This document shows, piece after piece, positions 44,905 to 53,855 of a DNA stretch of 64,000 nt (position 1 is the first letter of the stretch; each line of letters starts with the position of its first letter). The position numbers were made by a program, and so were the translations under genes. Below the pieces are notes generated by a model. The model was given only the letters and a program-made list of their open reading frames with translations, was not told the origin of the DNA and made no database searches. Source of the stretch: Singulisphaera sp. GP187 (GTDB lineage: Bacteria; Planctomycetota; Planctomycetia; Isosphaerales; Isosphaeraceae); contig NZ_FSRB01000002.1 of assembly GCF_900129635.1 (NCBI RefSeq), forward strand, positions 1,702,727 to 1,766,726, given 5' to 3'.

Positions 44905-45489
44905 ATGATTCCCATTTACTTCGAAACGCCCGCGGACTTCAGGACCTGGCTTGAGCAGAACCACTCCAAGGCCGAAGTTCTGTTGGTGGGCTTCTACAAG
45001 AAGGGAACTGGTCAACCGAGCATGACATGGCCCGAGTCAGTCGATGAGGCCTTGTGCTTCGGCTGGATCGACGGCGTCCGAAACAGCGTCGATGCTGACC
45101 GTTACACGATCCGATTTACTCCGCGTAGGACCAGAAGCGTGTGGAGCAGCGTGAACGTCGGCCGGGTTCAGGCCCTACTCGATCAAGGGCGGATGCAGCC
45201 CGCCGGAGTCGCCGCGTTTGAAATCCGGAAAGAGAACCGCTCAGGTATTTATTCCCACGAGCAGCGGAGTGTCGAACTACCGGAGCCGTATCACGGAGTC
45301 CTTCGTGGAAACACAACCGCCTGGGAGTTCTTCCAGAAACAGCCCGCGTCCTACCGGAAGGCGGTCAGTTGGTGGGTTGTGAGCGCCAAGCAGGAGAAAA
45401 CCCGCCTGACACGGATGGAAAAGCTGGTGGCATGCTCGGCGAATGCGGAGCGATTACCGCAGTTCACATCGAATAAGCCGCTGGGTTGA
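44905..45489 (+). CDS. YdeI/OmpD-associated family protein
   Basis: A 194-residue protein of the bacteriocin-protection YdeI family. Landmarks are FETPADFRTWLEQNHSKAEV at the N-terminus, LLVGFYKKGTGQPSMTWPES, VDEALCFGWIDGVRNSVDAD, RFTPRRTRSVWSSVN and the C-terminal SYRKAVSWWVVSAKQEKTRL with paired Trp. The length fits the family. The biochemical role is poorly known, and protection against membrane-active peptides has been proposed for relatives. The gene stands alone, with TGAAAGGAAC as the ribosome site before ATG 44905. Confidence 0.88.
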   Translation: MIPIYFETPADFRTWLEQNHSKAEVLLVGFYKKGTGQPSMTWPESVDEALCFGWIDGVRNSVDADRYTIRFTPRRTRSVWSSVNVGRVQALLDQGRMQPAGVAAFEIRKENRSGIYSHEQRSVELPEPYHGVLRGNTTAWEFFQKQPASYRKAVSWWVVSAKQEKTRLTRMEKLVACSANAERLPQFTSNKPLG

Positions 45490-46045
45490 CACTTTTAGTA
45501 AAACGAGAAGACTGATATTGTTGTTGGTTGATGGTATGTGGATTAGTATAGTTTTAATGGAAATTGAAACGTGAAATAGTGCTGTGGTTGTAAAGCGTAA
45601 ATTGAGGCGTTGGGACGCCCCGCTACCACGTTGTCGGCCGAATCCGGCAAGCCCGAACGGCGCGAGTCGGACTCTATCCGCGACGACAGTCTGTCACGCT
45701 TGCCAAACCTCTGCTGAGATACCGGGGCGCGTGAACCCATTGGAGATTGCCCTCGACTTCAGAGCACCCGGGCCGACGCCCGCCCCGCTCACATCGTCAA
45801 CGGGACGATGGACCATGACTGAACCTGAATGCTTGATCGGCACCGAATCCGCGTCGATCCTGATCGCCGTCGAAAACCTTTCAACGCCTGACGTCCCAAT
45901 CTCCCGGCTCCGTCGGAAGGACACGAAGGGTCTTCGACCCTGGATTTCCCAGATCAACCAAAAAAGACGGAATAGTCAGGCCCCCTTGTTACATTCACTC
46001 TCGGTCAATCTCACGGCGGTCCCCAAGTTTGCGGGAACGAATCCG
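45490..46045. other. Leader region of the sigma-SLBB gene
   Basis: Positions 45490-45590 are markedly AT-rich against the window background and likely include the promoter. The frame of the sigma gene is open back to 45584, but the encoded stretch is unlike the conserved N-termini of related sigma factors, so I treat it as untranslated or unproven. Confidence 0.5.
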
Positions 46046-47773
46046 ATGGCGAAAGAACGACGAGGCAAGTCCCTGGGTCAGCTCCACACGCTCTTCAACG
46101 TGGGGACGGTCGGAGGGCTGTCGGACGGGCAGTTGCTGGAGTGGTACACGAGCCGGGGCGGCGAGGCGGCCGAACTGGCTTTCTCGGCACTGGTGGAGCG
46201 TCACGGCCCCATGGTGCTCCGCGTCTGCCGGTCGCTGGTCCGGGACGAGCACGAGGCTCAAGACGCCTTCCAGGCAACATTCCTGGTCCTGGTGCGCCGG
46301 GCCGGCAGCCTCTGGGTGCGCGACTCGCTGGGGCCCTGGCTCCACGAGGTGGCCTGCCGCGTGGCCTCGTGTGCGCGCTCGGCCGCGGCCAGGCGCCGTC
46401 GGATCGAACGTCGAGCGGCCGAGTCGGCTGTGGCGTCTCATGTCGTTAGCGAGGTCGGCAGCGACCTGAGGTCGATCCTCCACGAGGAGATCGGCCGGTT
46501 GCCGGAGCCCTACCGGGCCGCGATCGTGCTCTGCGGCCTCGAGGGCCTGACCCATGACCAAGCGGCCCGGAAACTTGGCTGGCCGCTCGGGACGCTTCAG
46601 AGCCGGCTGGCTCGGGGCCGGCAACGGCTTCGCGGACGGCTGGCCCGCCGCGGTTTCGCCCTCCTGGCCGGGCCCCTCGGCGCGGTCCTGGCTCGCGAGG
46701 CGGCCGCCGCCTCGTCCTTGCCGTACGCACTCGTCGAACAGGCGACCCGGGCCGCAGTCGCCCCGGCGCTCGCGATCGGGAAAGGTGCAAGCGCCGGGGT
46801 GGTCTCGGCGGCGGCGATCGAACTAATGGAAGGAGCTTTGAAGACAATGTCGCTCATCCGTTTCAAGAAGATCGGGTTGTTCACGCTTCTCCTTGGAATC
46901 GCCACGGCCTGCGCGGGCGTGGCAGCCCGCCAGCCCGTGCGCGAACCCAGTCCCACCGTGCCTGGCGAGCAGACGAGGGTCACGTTGCCGGCCCACGTCG
47001 TCGAACCCCCCGACATGATCCACATCGAGGTCCACGAGGCGCTTTCCGGCCAGCCGATCACTGGCGAGCGCCTGGTCCGTCCCGACGGCACGGTCTCGCT
47101 CGGCTTCTACGGCGATCTCTTCGTCGCCGGGCTGACCACGATGGAGATCAAGACGAAGGTCATCCGCCACCTCCAAAAGTACCTCAGCGACGAGCAGCTC
47201 GGCCTGATCGTGCCCGACCCCGATCGCGCCGGTAAGTTCAAGGTCGTGCCCGCGATCGACTCGGTGCGGGTCTACGTGGAAGTGACGAGCTACAACAGCA
47301 AGATGTACTATGTGATGGGTGAAGTCGCCGAGCCGGGCCGGATGTACATCACCGGCAATGACACCGTTCTCGACGCAATCAACTATGCTGGCGGCCTGCT
47401 GCCGACCGCCACTCGTCAAGACATCCGCCTGGTCCGTCCGCCGGGATCCGGCAGCACGGAGCGACAGATCTTTCGAGTCGACTACCCGGCCATCGTCTAC
47501 AAGGGGGACCCGTCGACGAACTACCAGCTCCTTCCGGGCGACCGCCTGATCGTTCTCCGTGACGAAAACCTCGAGGCGGCCCACGAGGCGCCGGCGTTCG
47601 ACCAGGACGTTCCTCCCGCTTCAAGGCCGGAATCCTCCCTTGGAAAAAATAAGCCGGATCCTGCCTCGGCCGAACTCCAGGCCCTGACGCGACGGCTCGA
47701 TCAGCTCGAGCGGAAGCTCGACCGCCTGATCGAACATCCGGGAGGATCGTCCAGCCCGCCACCAACCCGCTGA
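46046..47773 (+). CDS. ECF sigma factor fused through a membrane span to a polysaccharide-export/SLBB domain
   Basis: A 575-residue fusion. The sigma part begins LHTLFNVGTVGGLSDGQLLE, the hallmark opening of a planctomycete ECF group. Region 2 is at about 45-110 (EHEAQDAFQATFLVLVRRAG). Region 4 is at about 145-200 (LPEPYRAAIVLCGLEGLTHD, QAARKLGWPLGTLQSRLARG). One membrane span lies at about 276-294. An outer part has a Poly_export/Wza-type domain at about 318-405 (VEPPDMIHIEVHEALSGQPI, LVRPDGTVSLGFYGDLFVAG) and an SLBB domain at about 419-505 (YYVMGEVAEPGRMYITGNDT, YQLLPGDRLIVL). A helical tail has heptad character at 540-565. ATG 46046 is chosen because the paralogue at 53856 starts at the equivalent residue. 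A membrane-tethered sigma sensing exopolysaccharide or envelope state is inference. Confidence 0.88.
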   Translation: MAKERRGKSLGQLHTLFNVGTVGGLSDGQLLEWYTSRGGEAAELAFSALVERHGPMVLRVCRSLVRDEHEAQDAFQATFLVLVRRAGSLWVRDSLGPWLHEVACRVASCARSAAARRRRIERRAAESAVASHVVSEVGSDLRSILHEEIGRLPEPYRAAIVLCGLEGLTHDQAARKLGWPLGTLQSRLARGRQRLRGRLARRGFALLAGPLGAVLAREAAAASSLPYALVEQATRAAVAPALAIGKGASAGVVSAAAIELMEGALKTMSLIRFKKIGLFTLLLGIATACAGVAARQPVREPSPTVPGEQTRVTLPAHVVEPPDMIHIEVHEALSGQPITGERLVRPDGTVSLGFYGDLFVAGLTTMEIKTKVIRHLQKYLSDEQLGLIVPDPDRAGKFKVVPAIDSVRVYVEVTSYNSKMYYVMGEVAEPGRMYITGNDTVLDAINYAGGLLPTATRQDIRLVRPPGSGSTERQIFRVDYPAIVYKGDPSTNYQLLPGDRLIVLRDENLEAAHEAPAFDQDVPPASRPESSLGKNKPDPASAELQALTRRLDQLERKLDRLIEHPGGSSSPPPTR

Positions 47774-47806
47774 AGGAGGGCCACGACCTCAGGGTCAGGC
47801 AATTCA

Positions 47807-48238
47807 GTGCGGAGGTCTGGGAGCTTCAGAGATGGCCTCAGCACCTTCTTGATGTCCCTGGTCACTGGCAACGGTCGCGGTTGCGGTCGACCCTGCGGCC
47901 GCCTGAACCGGGCGGCGCTCGCCGAGAGGTTGGCCTTCGCTGAGGCGGTCGGGCTCCGGCCTGCGGCCACGCTCGAGGTGTTCAAAGAGAGCATGGCCTA
48001 CTCTCGCGCGATGGACGTGAAGGGGCGGAAGATGATCGAGAAGGACTTCACCGTGCAGGCGAGGCTCTCTCAGCATCTCAAGGACGTCCTCCTGATGCTC
48101 GACGCTGCGTCCGACGCGGGACTGTCGCTGCCGCTCTCCGAGACTCATCGCCGGCTGATGAAGCGAGCCGAGGCCGAGGGATGGGGCGACCTCGACAACA
48201 GCGCGATCATCGACGTCTACAGGAGTGCGAGGCCATGA
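47807..48238 (+). pseudogene. C-terminal remnant of a 3-hydroxyisobutyrate-type dehydrogenase
   Basis: Residues about 33-143 match the C-terminal helical domain of beta-hydroxyacid dehydrogenases (NAD-binding 11): LNRAALAERLAFAEAVGLRP, ...KGRKMIEKDFTVQARLSQHL, KDVLLMLDAASDAGLSLPLS, and a closing GDLDNSAIIDVYR. The Rossmann NAD-binding domain with its GxGxxG and catalytic Lys is missing. The junction (GNGRGCGRPCGR) looks scrambled relative to the expected helix. The fragment ends in an ATGA overlap with the following MFS gene, as in an operon. It is therefore the 3' half of a once functional oxidoreductase gene, truncated when the left boundary near 47774-47900 was formed. Confidence 0.72.
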
Positions 48239-48564
48239 GCGGGGCGCTCCTCTCTCCCAGGGCACGCGTGGCGGTCCTGGCGGCCGCGTTCGTGGGCCTT
48301 GACTTCGACGGCGTCGAGCTCGGGCTCATGCCGGTCGCCTCGCTCTCCGTCTCGAAGGGGCTGCTCGGCGAGTCGTTCACGCCCACGCTCGGCGGCGATT
48401 GGTTCGCGCGTTTCACCGCGGCCCTCATGTTCGGCGCGGCGGTGGGTGGGATCGCGTTAGGCCACCTGGGCGATCGCATCGGCCGCACGCGGGCCATGGG
48501 GGTGAGCATCCTCCGCGACTCGCTGTTCGCCGCCCTCGGCGCATGGGCGGAAACGCAGGAATAA
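48235..48564 (+). pseudogene. MFS transporter, N-terminal part (ends at in-frame TAA)
   Basis: ATG 48235 overlaps the stop of the dehydrogenase remnant (ATGA). The 109 residues include TM1 (about 9-27, VAVLAAAFVGLDFDGVELGL), TM2 (about 58-76) and the MFS loop motif LGHLGDRIGRTRAMG, then TM3. The frame stops with TAA at 48562-48564 after ETQE and resumes immediately in the same frame as MLVLRF. In related transporters I expect a glutamine at this point (TQEQMLVLRF-type), so a CAA or CAG to TAA change explains the stop. Both halves remain otherwise intact, so the lesion is recent or an assembly error. Confidence 0.75.
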
Positions 48565-49482
48565 ATGCTCGTGCTCCGATTCATCGTCGGGCTAGGCGCA
48601 GGGGGGATGTGGTCCAATGGCGTCGCCCTGGTCACCGAGTGCTGGCCGGTCGCCTCGAGGTCCTTCGTCTCGGGCGTGACGTCGGCCGGGCTGAACGTGG
48701 GCATCCTCATGCTCTCGCAACTGGCGCGGATCTGGCCGATTACCTCCGACTCCTGGAAGTGGGTCTTCAATCTCTCCGGCGCGCCCGCGGTCCTCGGCGT
48801 CCTCGTGCTCGTCGCCTTGCCGGAATCCCCGAAATGGCTGGCGGCGCGAGGCGAACCGGGACGTCGGCCGCCGCGACTTCGGGAGCTCTTTCGGCCCGAC
48901 CTCTTCCGCATCACGCTCGCGGGCGTCGTCCTCCGCGCGATCCCGATGATCGGGGCGTGGGCCGCCAGCAAGTGGATGATCCCTTGGGCGGACAAGGTGG
49001 CCGGCTCGGCGAACACGCAATACAAGGCCGAGACCCAGGGCTGGTGGGTCCTCGACGCCACCCTGGGATGCTTCGCCGGCGCGCAGCTCGCGAGTCGCCT
49101 GGGGAGACGCCGGAGCTACGTCCTGATCAGCGTAGGCTCGGCGGCCATGACGTTCGCGATATTCCAACTCACCGCGCCACTGCGTCCGTCGTTCCATCTC
49201 GTGGTCTTCGCGCAGGGGTTCGTCGCGATCCTATTCTTCGGCTGGCTGGCCCTGTACCTGCCGGAACTCTTCCCCACCCGAGTGCGCGCCACGGGCGTCG
49301 GCCTGGCGTACAATTCGGGTCGCTTCGCCACCGGCGTCGGCGTGGTGCTGGCCGGGATGCTGTTCACCGCCCTCGGCGGCGACTACGCCCGCGTCGGAGC
49401 CCTGTGCGCTCTGATCTACGGCATCGGCATCCCCTTCATCTGGTGGGCGCAGGAGACCGCGAACGAGAGTCTGAAAGCCTGA
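48565..49482 (+). pseudogene. MFS transporter, C-terminal part (after the in-frame stop)
   Basis: The frame continues directly after the TAA, opening with ATG at 48565, for 305 residues. TM segments include LRFIVGLGAGGMWSNGVALV, GVTSAGLNVGILMLSQLA, WVFNLSGAPAVLGVLVLVAL and at least six more. The central PESPKWLAARGEP and the LASRLGRRRSYVL loop (second MFS signature) are intact. Relatives act as sialic-acid/aromatic-acid-type symporters. The pairing with a hydroxyacid dehydrogenase suggests a small-acid uptake and oxidation unit. Reinitiation at the ATG could yield a fragment, but it would lack the first three spans, so transport is unlikely unless the stop is suppressed or is a sequencing error. 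Confidence 0.75.
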
Positions 49483-49678
49483 CCAGATCCTACGTAGCCC
49501 AGGCGTTTCAGTGGGGAGGTTCGAGCCTCAGTCGCCGGGGTATTTTCTTGCTATGTTTCTAGAAGTCAGCAAAATAAAATTGTGTGGATGGTTTTGCCGG
49601 GTTCCCTGCTTGAACCGGTTGAAATGCCTGGCCACCAACTTCTCCCTGGTGACTGGCAAGAATCGCGACGAAACGCCA

Positions 49679-49930
49679 TTACGGAGTTTGGCCTATGCGG
49701 TGCACCACCTCGGGTATCCCGGGATATGACTTGACGCTGTCCGGGACTAGTTGGACGGGTGTACGGCCTTGGTTGTCGCAAGTCGTTGGATCGGCGCCGA
49801 GTTCGAGTAGCGTCATGGCTGAGTCCGCATAAGTGCACTCCATTGCCACGTGAAGCGGTGTGTAACCGAGATGATCCTGAGCGTTAGGCTTCGCACCGAG
49901 GTCGGCGAAGCCGGTGGCCAGGCATCTAAC
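49679..49930 (-). pseudogene. Ankyrin-repeat protein remnant (C-terminal end)
   Basis: On the minus strand, one frame encodes VRCLATGFADLGAKPNAQDH, LGYTPLHVAMECTYADSAMT, LLELGADPTTCDNQGRTPVQ and ends with TAA at 49679. This contains two ankyrin units with the diagnostic GYTPLHVA and GADPTTCDNQGRTP phrases. There is no start codon or ribosome site at the left boundary, and the upstream sequence in frame is not ankyrin-like. It is therefore the 3' end of a truncated gene. It lies between the decayed MFS gene and selO in convergent orientation with the former. Confidence 0.68.
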
Positions 49931-50197
49931 AGAGGGTGAAATGGGAGGTTTGGGTGATTTGTTGAAAATTTCGCGACTGGACGCTCATTTTTGCTGAAGC
50001 TTCTGGATCCCCAATCGGACTGCATGGCTTTTTCCGCCAGGTCCGGACCTCCTTTAGGCATGACTTTCCGGCTCTCGGCAATCTGGGGTATGGTGAGCTA
50101 TTCCGCCATGAGGTCGCGGTGTTGATACTTGTCGACGTGGTACTGTGCCTTTCGGCCCCTACTTTCCTCCATCGCTCATGTCGAATCGGCGGCGGGA
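49931..50197. other. Spacer upstream of the ankyrin remnant and downstream of selO
   Basis: No gene is supported. The sequence is of mixed composition and probably contains further decayed coding DNA. A small GC palindrome, CGGGACTACGTCCCG, lies at about 50193-50207 over the selO stop region. Confidence 0.4.
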
Positions 50198-51679
50198 CTA
50201 CGTCCCGCAGAACGTGCGGTAGCCGTTCTCCTCGTGGGGCGGCTCCCGGTATTCGGCCAGCTCTTGCCTCGCTTCGTAAGGGGATGCCAACACCTCAAGC
50301 AGCCGGTGCAGCACCGACAGGTCGTCGCGCTTCTCGGCGGCTGAAAGCGCTTCCTCCACCCGATGGTTCCTCGGGATGACTGCCGGGTTAACGGACCTCA
50401 TCAGGTCGTAGGAGAAGCCGTTCGGCAGGATGTCCCGCCCGAGCCGGTTCTGCCACTGGTCGTGCCAGGCTTGAAAGTCAGGCTCCCGATACCGGTCAAC
50501 GGCGGGCAAACCCTCCGACGACAGGTCGCGGAACGTGTTGGTGAAGTCGGCCCGGGACTTCTGCATCCAGTCGAGTAGGGCTTGGATCAGCTCGACGTCA
50601 CCGGCCTCATCCGTCCGGAGCCCCAGCTTTTTCCGCATGCCGGCGAGCCAGTACCGCTCGAACACGGCGGGGAAGTTTTCCAGCACCTCCGTGGCGACCG
50701 CAACCGCCTTCTCCGGCGCTGGATCGAGCAGCGGCAAGAGGGTCTCGGCGAATCGGGCCAGGTTCCACTGCACGATGTTGGGCTGGTTGCCATAGGCGTA
50801 CCGGCCGCCATGGTCGATCGAGCTGAATACCGTCCCAGGGTCGTAGGCGTTCATGAACGCACACGGGCCGTAGTCGATCGTCTCCCCGGAGATCGCCACG
50901 TTATCGGTATTCATGACCCCGTGGATGAACCCGACGAGTTGCCACCGCGCGACGAGTGAGGCCTGGCGGTCCGTGACGGCACGGAGGAACTCCAAGTACT
51001 TTCCCGGGGCATCGATCAGTTCCGCGTCATGGCGGGCGATGGCGTAGTCGGCAAGCGCTCGCAGGGTCGCTTCGTCACGGCGGGTCGCGTACTCGAACGT
51101 GCCGACCCGGATGTGGCTCGCGGCCACGCGGGTCAGTACCGCTCCCCGGCGGATCGACTCCCGGTACACCGGCTCGCCGGTGGTGACGACCGCGAGGCTC
51201 CGCGTGGTCGGGATTCCCAGCGCGGCCATGGCTTCGCTGATGATGTATTCGCGGAGCATCGGCCCGAGGGCGGCCCGGCCATCGCCGCCGCGAGAGAACC
51301 GCGTCCGCCCTGATCCCTTCAACTGGATGTCCTCGAGTCGCCCGGACGGCGTCCGGTGCTCGCCCAGCAAGATCGCTCGACCATCGCCGAGCATCGTGAA
51401 ACCGCCGTACTGGTGCCCGGCGTAGGCTTGTGCGATCGGTTGCGAACCGATCGGCAAGGCTTGGCCTGCGAAGAGAGCAGCGGCGGCCTCCGGCGGGATG
51501 GCTTCGAGATCGAGGCCGAGTTTGTCCGCGAGGCTGTGGTTCAGGATCGTCACCTGCGGTTCCCGCACCGCAACCGGGTTTGTCGGGATGAAGAGCACGT
51601 CCGGCAGTCGAGCGTAAGTGTTGTCGAACCGCCAGCCTACCGAGTCAGGATCCGCACCCGTTGCGGTTGAAGCGACCAT
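50198..51679 (-). CDS. selO: Protein adenylyltransferase SelO (YdiU family)
   Basis: A 493-residue pseudokinase-fold enzyme that transfers AMP to protein hydroxyls in redox homeostasis. Landmarks: FDNTYARLPDVLF at the N-terminus; AYAGHQYGGFTMLGDGRAIL; LGEHRTPSGRLEDIQLKGSG, then RTRFSRGGDGRAALGPMLRE; TTGEPVYRE; HGVMNTDNVAISGETIDYGP, with the metal-binding N/D residues; and PNIVQWNLARFAETLLPLLD. The C-terminus ends YRTFCGT, keeping a cysteine at the position that is selenocysteine in animal SelO. Length is normal. ATG 51679 is preceded by GGAGGAACGGG. The gene is single. Confidence 0.95.
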   Translation of the reverse strand: MVASTATGADPDSVGWRFDNTYARLPDVLFIPTNPVAVREPQVTILNHSLADKLGLDLEAIPPEAAAALFAGQALPIGSQPIAQAYAGHQYGGFTMLGDGRAILLGEHRTPSGRLEDIQLKGSGRTRFSRGGDGRAALGPMLREYIISEAMAALGIPTTRSLAVVTTGEPVYRESIRRGAVLTRVAASHIRVGTFEYATRRDEATLRALADYAIARHDAELIDAPGKYLEFLRAVTDRQASLVARWQLVGFIHGVMNTDNVAISGETIDYGPCAFMNAYDPGTVFSSIDHGGRYAYGNQPNIVQWNLARFAETLLPLLDPAPEKAVAVATEVLENFPAVFERYWLAGMRKKLGLRTDEAGDVELIQALLDWMQKSRADFTNTFRDLSSEGLPAVDRYREPDFQAWHDQWQNRLGRDILPNGFSYDLMRSVNPAVIPRNHRVEEALSAAEKRDDLSVLHRLLEVLASPYEARQELAEYREPPHEENGYRTFCGT

Positions 51680-52013
51680 CCCGTTCCTCCAGCGATGTGC
51701 TCAAAAATCCCATTATACCCGTCGGGACAGGGAGAAGGCTCAGTTCCTCGCCACTCCGCACCTCGGTTTCACCGACCTCGACTGAGTCGACGCCTCGGCG
51801 GGCAAACGACCGAGGGCTGATCAGTCGGTCGCTCCGCATTTGTGGAGCCGATTTGGCGTCGCGCGGGTTACGCCGTCGGGGCGCGAACCAACTCTCCAGG
51901 CCGGGTGTCATGTTCAGGTTCATGTCCTCGATCCAGGAGACAGTCATGAAGCGAACGAAGTTGCCCGCTGACACCGTCACGTCATTCGCCCCGTCACCGG
52001 AGACTTCGCCATT
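51680..52013. other. Divergent region between selO and the ABC-F gene
   Basis: This region must hold the divergent promoters. It also contains a possible short upstream frame starting at ATG 51946, with AGGAG six bases before it. The frame runs into the ABC-F gene in another frame and ends at 52092 (48 residues, beginning MKRTKLPADTV). No hairpin with a T-tract was recognised. Confidence 0.4.
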
Positions 52014-53591
52014 ATGGCTGCTTCCATCAACCTGTCCGATCTCTCGTGGTCCACTCCCGATGGCCGGTCACTCTTCACTAGCCTCAGCCTGAGTTTCGGA
52101 CCGGCTCAGACGGGGCTCGTCGGCCGGAACGGGGTGGGGAAGACGACGCTTCTCAAGTTGATTTCCAGCGAGCTGCGCCCCCGGTCGGGGAAGGTGTCCG
52201 TCAGCGGTAGCCTGGCCGTGCTGCGCCAGACCGTACAGGTGGGCACGAACGAAACGGTCGCCGACCTCTTCGGCGCGCGCGACGCGTTGGCCCTCCTCCA
52301 CCGTGCCGAAGTCGGCGAAGCCACCGACGAAGACCTGGCCGATGCCGATTGGACGCTGGAAACTCGCATCAGTTCCGCCCTCGATCGCATCGGGCTGGAC
52401 ACACGGCCCGAAACGCTTCTGGCTACGCTGTCGGGCGGCCAGCGCATGCGGGCCGGTCTGGCCGCCCTCATCTTTGCAGAGCCTGACTTCTTTTTGTTGG
52501 ACGAGCCGACCAATAACCTCGACCGCGAAGGCCGGAGGGCGGTCATCGACTTGCTCGCCAACTGGCGGTCCGGGGCGGTCGTCGTCAGCCACGACCGGGA
52601 GCTGCTCGACACCATGGACGCCATCGTCGAGCTGACCTCGCTCGGTGCCACGAGGTATGGCGGCAATTGGAGTCGATACCGCGAACTCAAAGCGGTGGAT
52701 CTCGAAGCGGCGCGGCGGGACCTGGCGGATGCCGAAAAGCGTGTCGCCGAGGTCGCCCGCGGCGCTCAGGCGACGGTGGAGCGGCAGGCACGAAGGACCG
52801 GCGCGGGCCAGCGGAAGGGGGCGAAGGGCGGCGCACCGCGCATCTTGCTTGGCGGCCGGAAGGACCGGGGCGAAACCACGACCGGCGAGAACGCCCGCCT
52901 GGCCGAACGCCGGCGGGACCAGGCCCTCGAAGCCGCCGCCTCGGCACGCGAGCGCATCGAAGTCCTCCAACCGCTCACCGTCAAGCTCGCGCCGACGCAC
53001 CTGGCGGCCAACAAGACGGTGCTCAAGGTCGACGACGCGACGGTCGGTTACGAGCCGGACCGGCCAATCCTCCGCGACCTGTCCTTCAGCATCATTGGGC
53101 CGGAGCGTCTCGCCGTGACCGGGCCGAACGGTACCGGGAAGACGACCTTGCTGGCCCTGGTCAGCGGACCGTTAAGCCCCTGGACCGGAACGGTCCAGAG
53201 GATGACCGACTTCGCCATGCTCGACCAGCAGGTGAGCCTGCTCGATCCGTCGACCTCGATCCGTGACAACTTCCGGCGCATCAACCCGGAGGCGGACGAG
53301 TCCGCCTGCCGGGCCGCGCTCGCCCGGTTCATGTTCCGGGCCGACGCGGCGTTACAGGTCGTGTCCACCCTCAGCGGCGGACAGTTGCTCCGAGCCGGCC
53401 TGGCCTGCGTGTTGGGTGGCCCGGCGCCGCCCCCGTTTTTGATCCTCGACGAGCCGACGAACCACCTCGACATCGACTCGATCGAGGCGGTCGAAGCCGG
53501 GTTGCGCGCCTACGACGGGGCGCTGATGGTCGTCAGCCACGATCCGACGTTCTTGGAAGCCATCGGGATCTCACGCAGGCTCGAACTGTAA
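52014..53591 (+). CDS. ABC-F family ATPase (ribosome-associated)
   Basis: A 525-residue soluble protein with two ABC ATPase domains and no membrane spans. NBD1 has Walker A GRNGVGKTT (about 37-45), signature LSGGQRMRAG and Walker B FFLLDEPTNNLD. A basic linker of about 80 residues (about 220-305, rich in Arg/Lys/Gln) follows. NBD2 has GPNGTGKTT, LSGGQLLRAG and FLILDEPTNHLD. ABC-F proteins act on the ribosomal E-site as translation factors or give ribosome-target antibiotic protection; which applies here cannot be read from sequence. The basic linker replaces the usual P-site tether and is unusual in composition. A candidate upstream frame at 51946-52092 would fit leader control. Confidence 0.9.
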   Translation: MAASINLSDLSWSTPDGRSLFTSLSLSFGPAQTGLVGRNGVGKTTLLKLISSELRPRSGKVSVSGSLAVLRQTVQVGTNETVADLFGARDALALLHRAEVGEATDEDLADADWTLETRISSALDRIGLDTRPETLLATLSGGQRMRAGLAALIFAEPDFFLLDEPTNNLDREGRRAVIDLLANWRSGAVVVSHDRELLDTMDAIVELTSLGATRYGGNWSRYRELKAVDLEAARRDLADAEKRVAEVARGAQATVERQARRTGAGQRKGAKGGAPRILLGGRKDRGETTTGENARLAERRRDQALEAAASARERIEVLQPLTVKLAPTHLAANKTVLKVDDATVGYEPDRPILRDLSFSIIGPERLAVTGPNGTGKTTLLALVSGPLSPWTGTVQRMTDFAMLDQQVSLLDPSTSIRDNFRRINPEADESACRAALARFMFRADAALQVVSTLSGGQLLRAGLACVLGGPAPPPFLILDEPTNHLDIDSIEAVEAGLRAYDGALMVVSHDPTFLEAIGISRRLEL

Positions 53592-53855
53592 TCCCCGCCT
53601 CCAACGCCGAAAGCCCCAAAGGCAAGCCTCACGGCCGACGGAAACTGCACCGGGGAGTTCACGGGTCGCCATGGCTCAGGTGTCGCAGGTTACCTCTTGG
53701 AGTGCAGTCGCCCTGGAGACATGGTACATCGCGCGATGTTACGAATGTACTCGACCACGAGAGAGCCGCTCATGTTGGGAAAAAGTTGGAACGACTGCTC
53801 GCTCTCCCGACGTTAATTATGGGTCAGACGGAAGATCCTCGACTCTTGTGAGCTT

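Noticed and set aside
45584..46045. N-terminal extension of the sigma-SLBB protein to 45584
   Set aside because: Open frame only. The paralogous sigma factor starts at the residue matching 46046, and the extension has no conserved feature.
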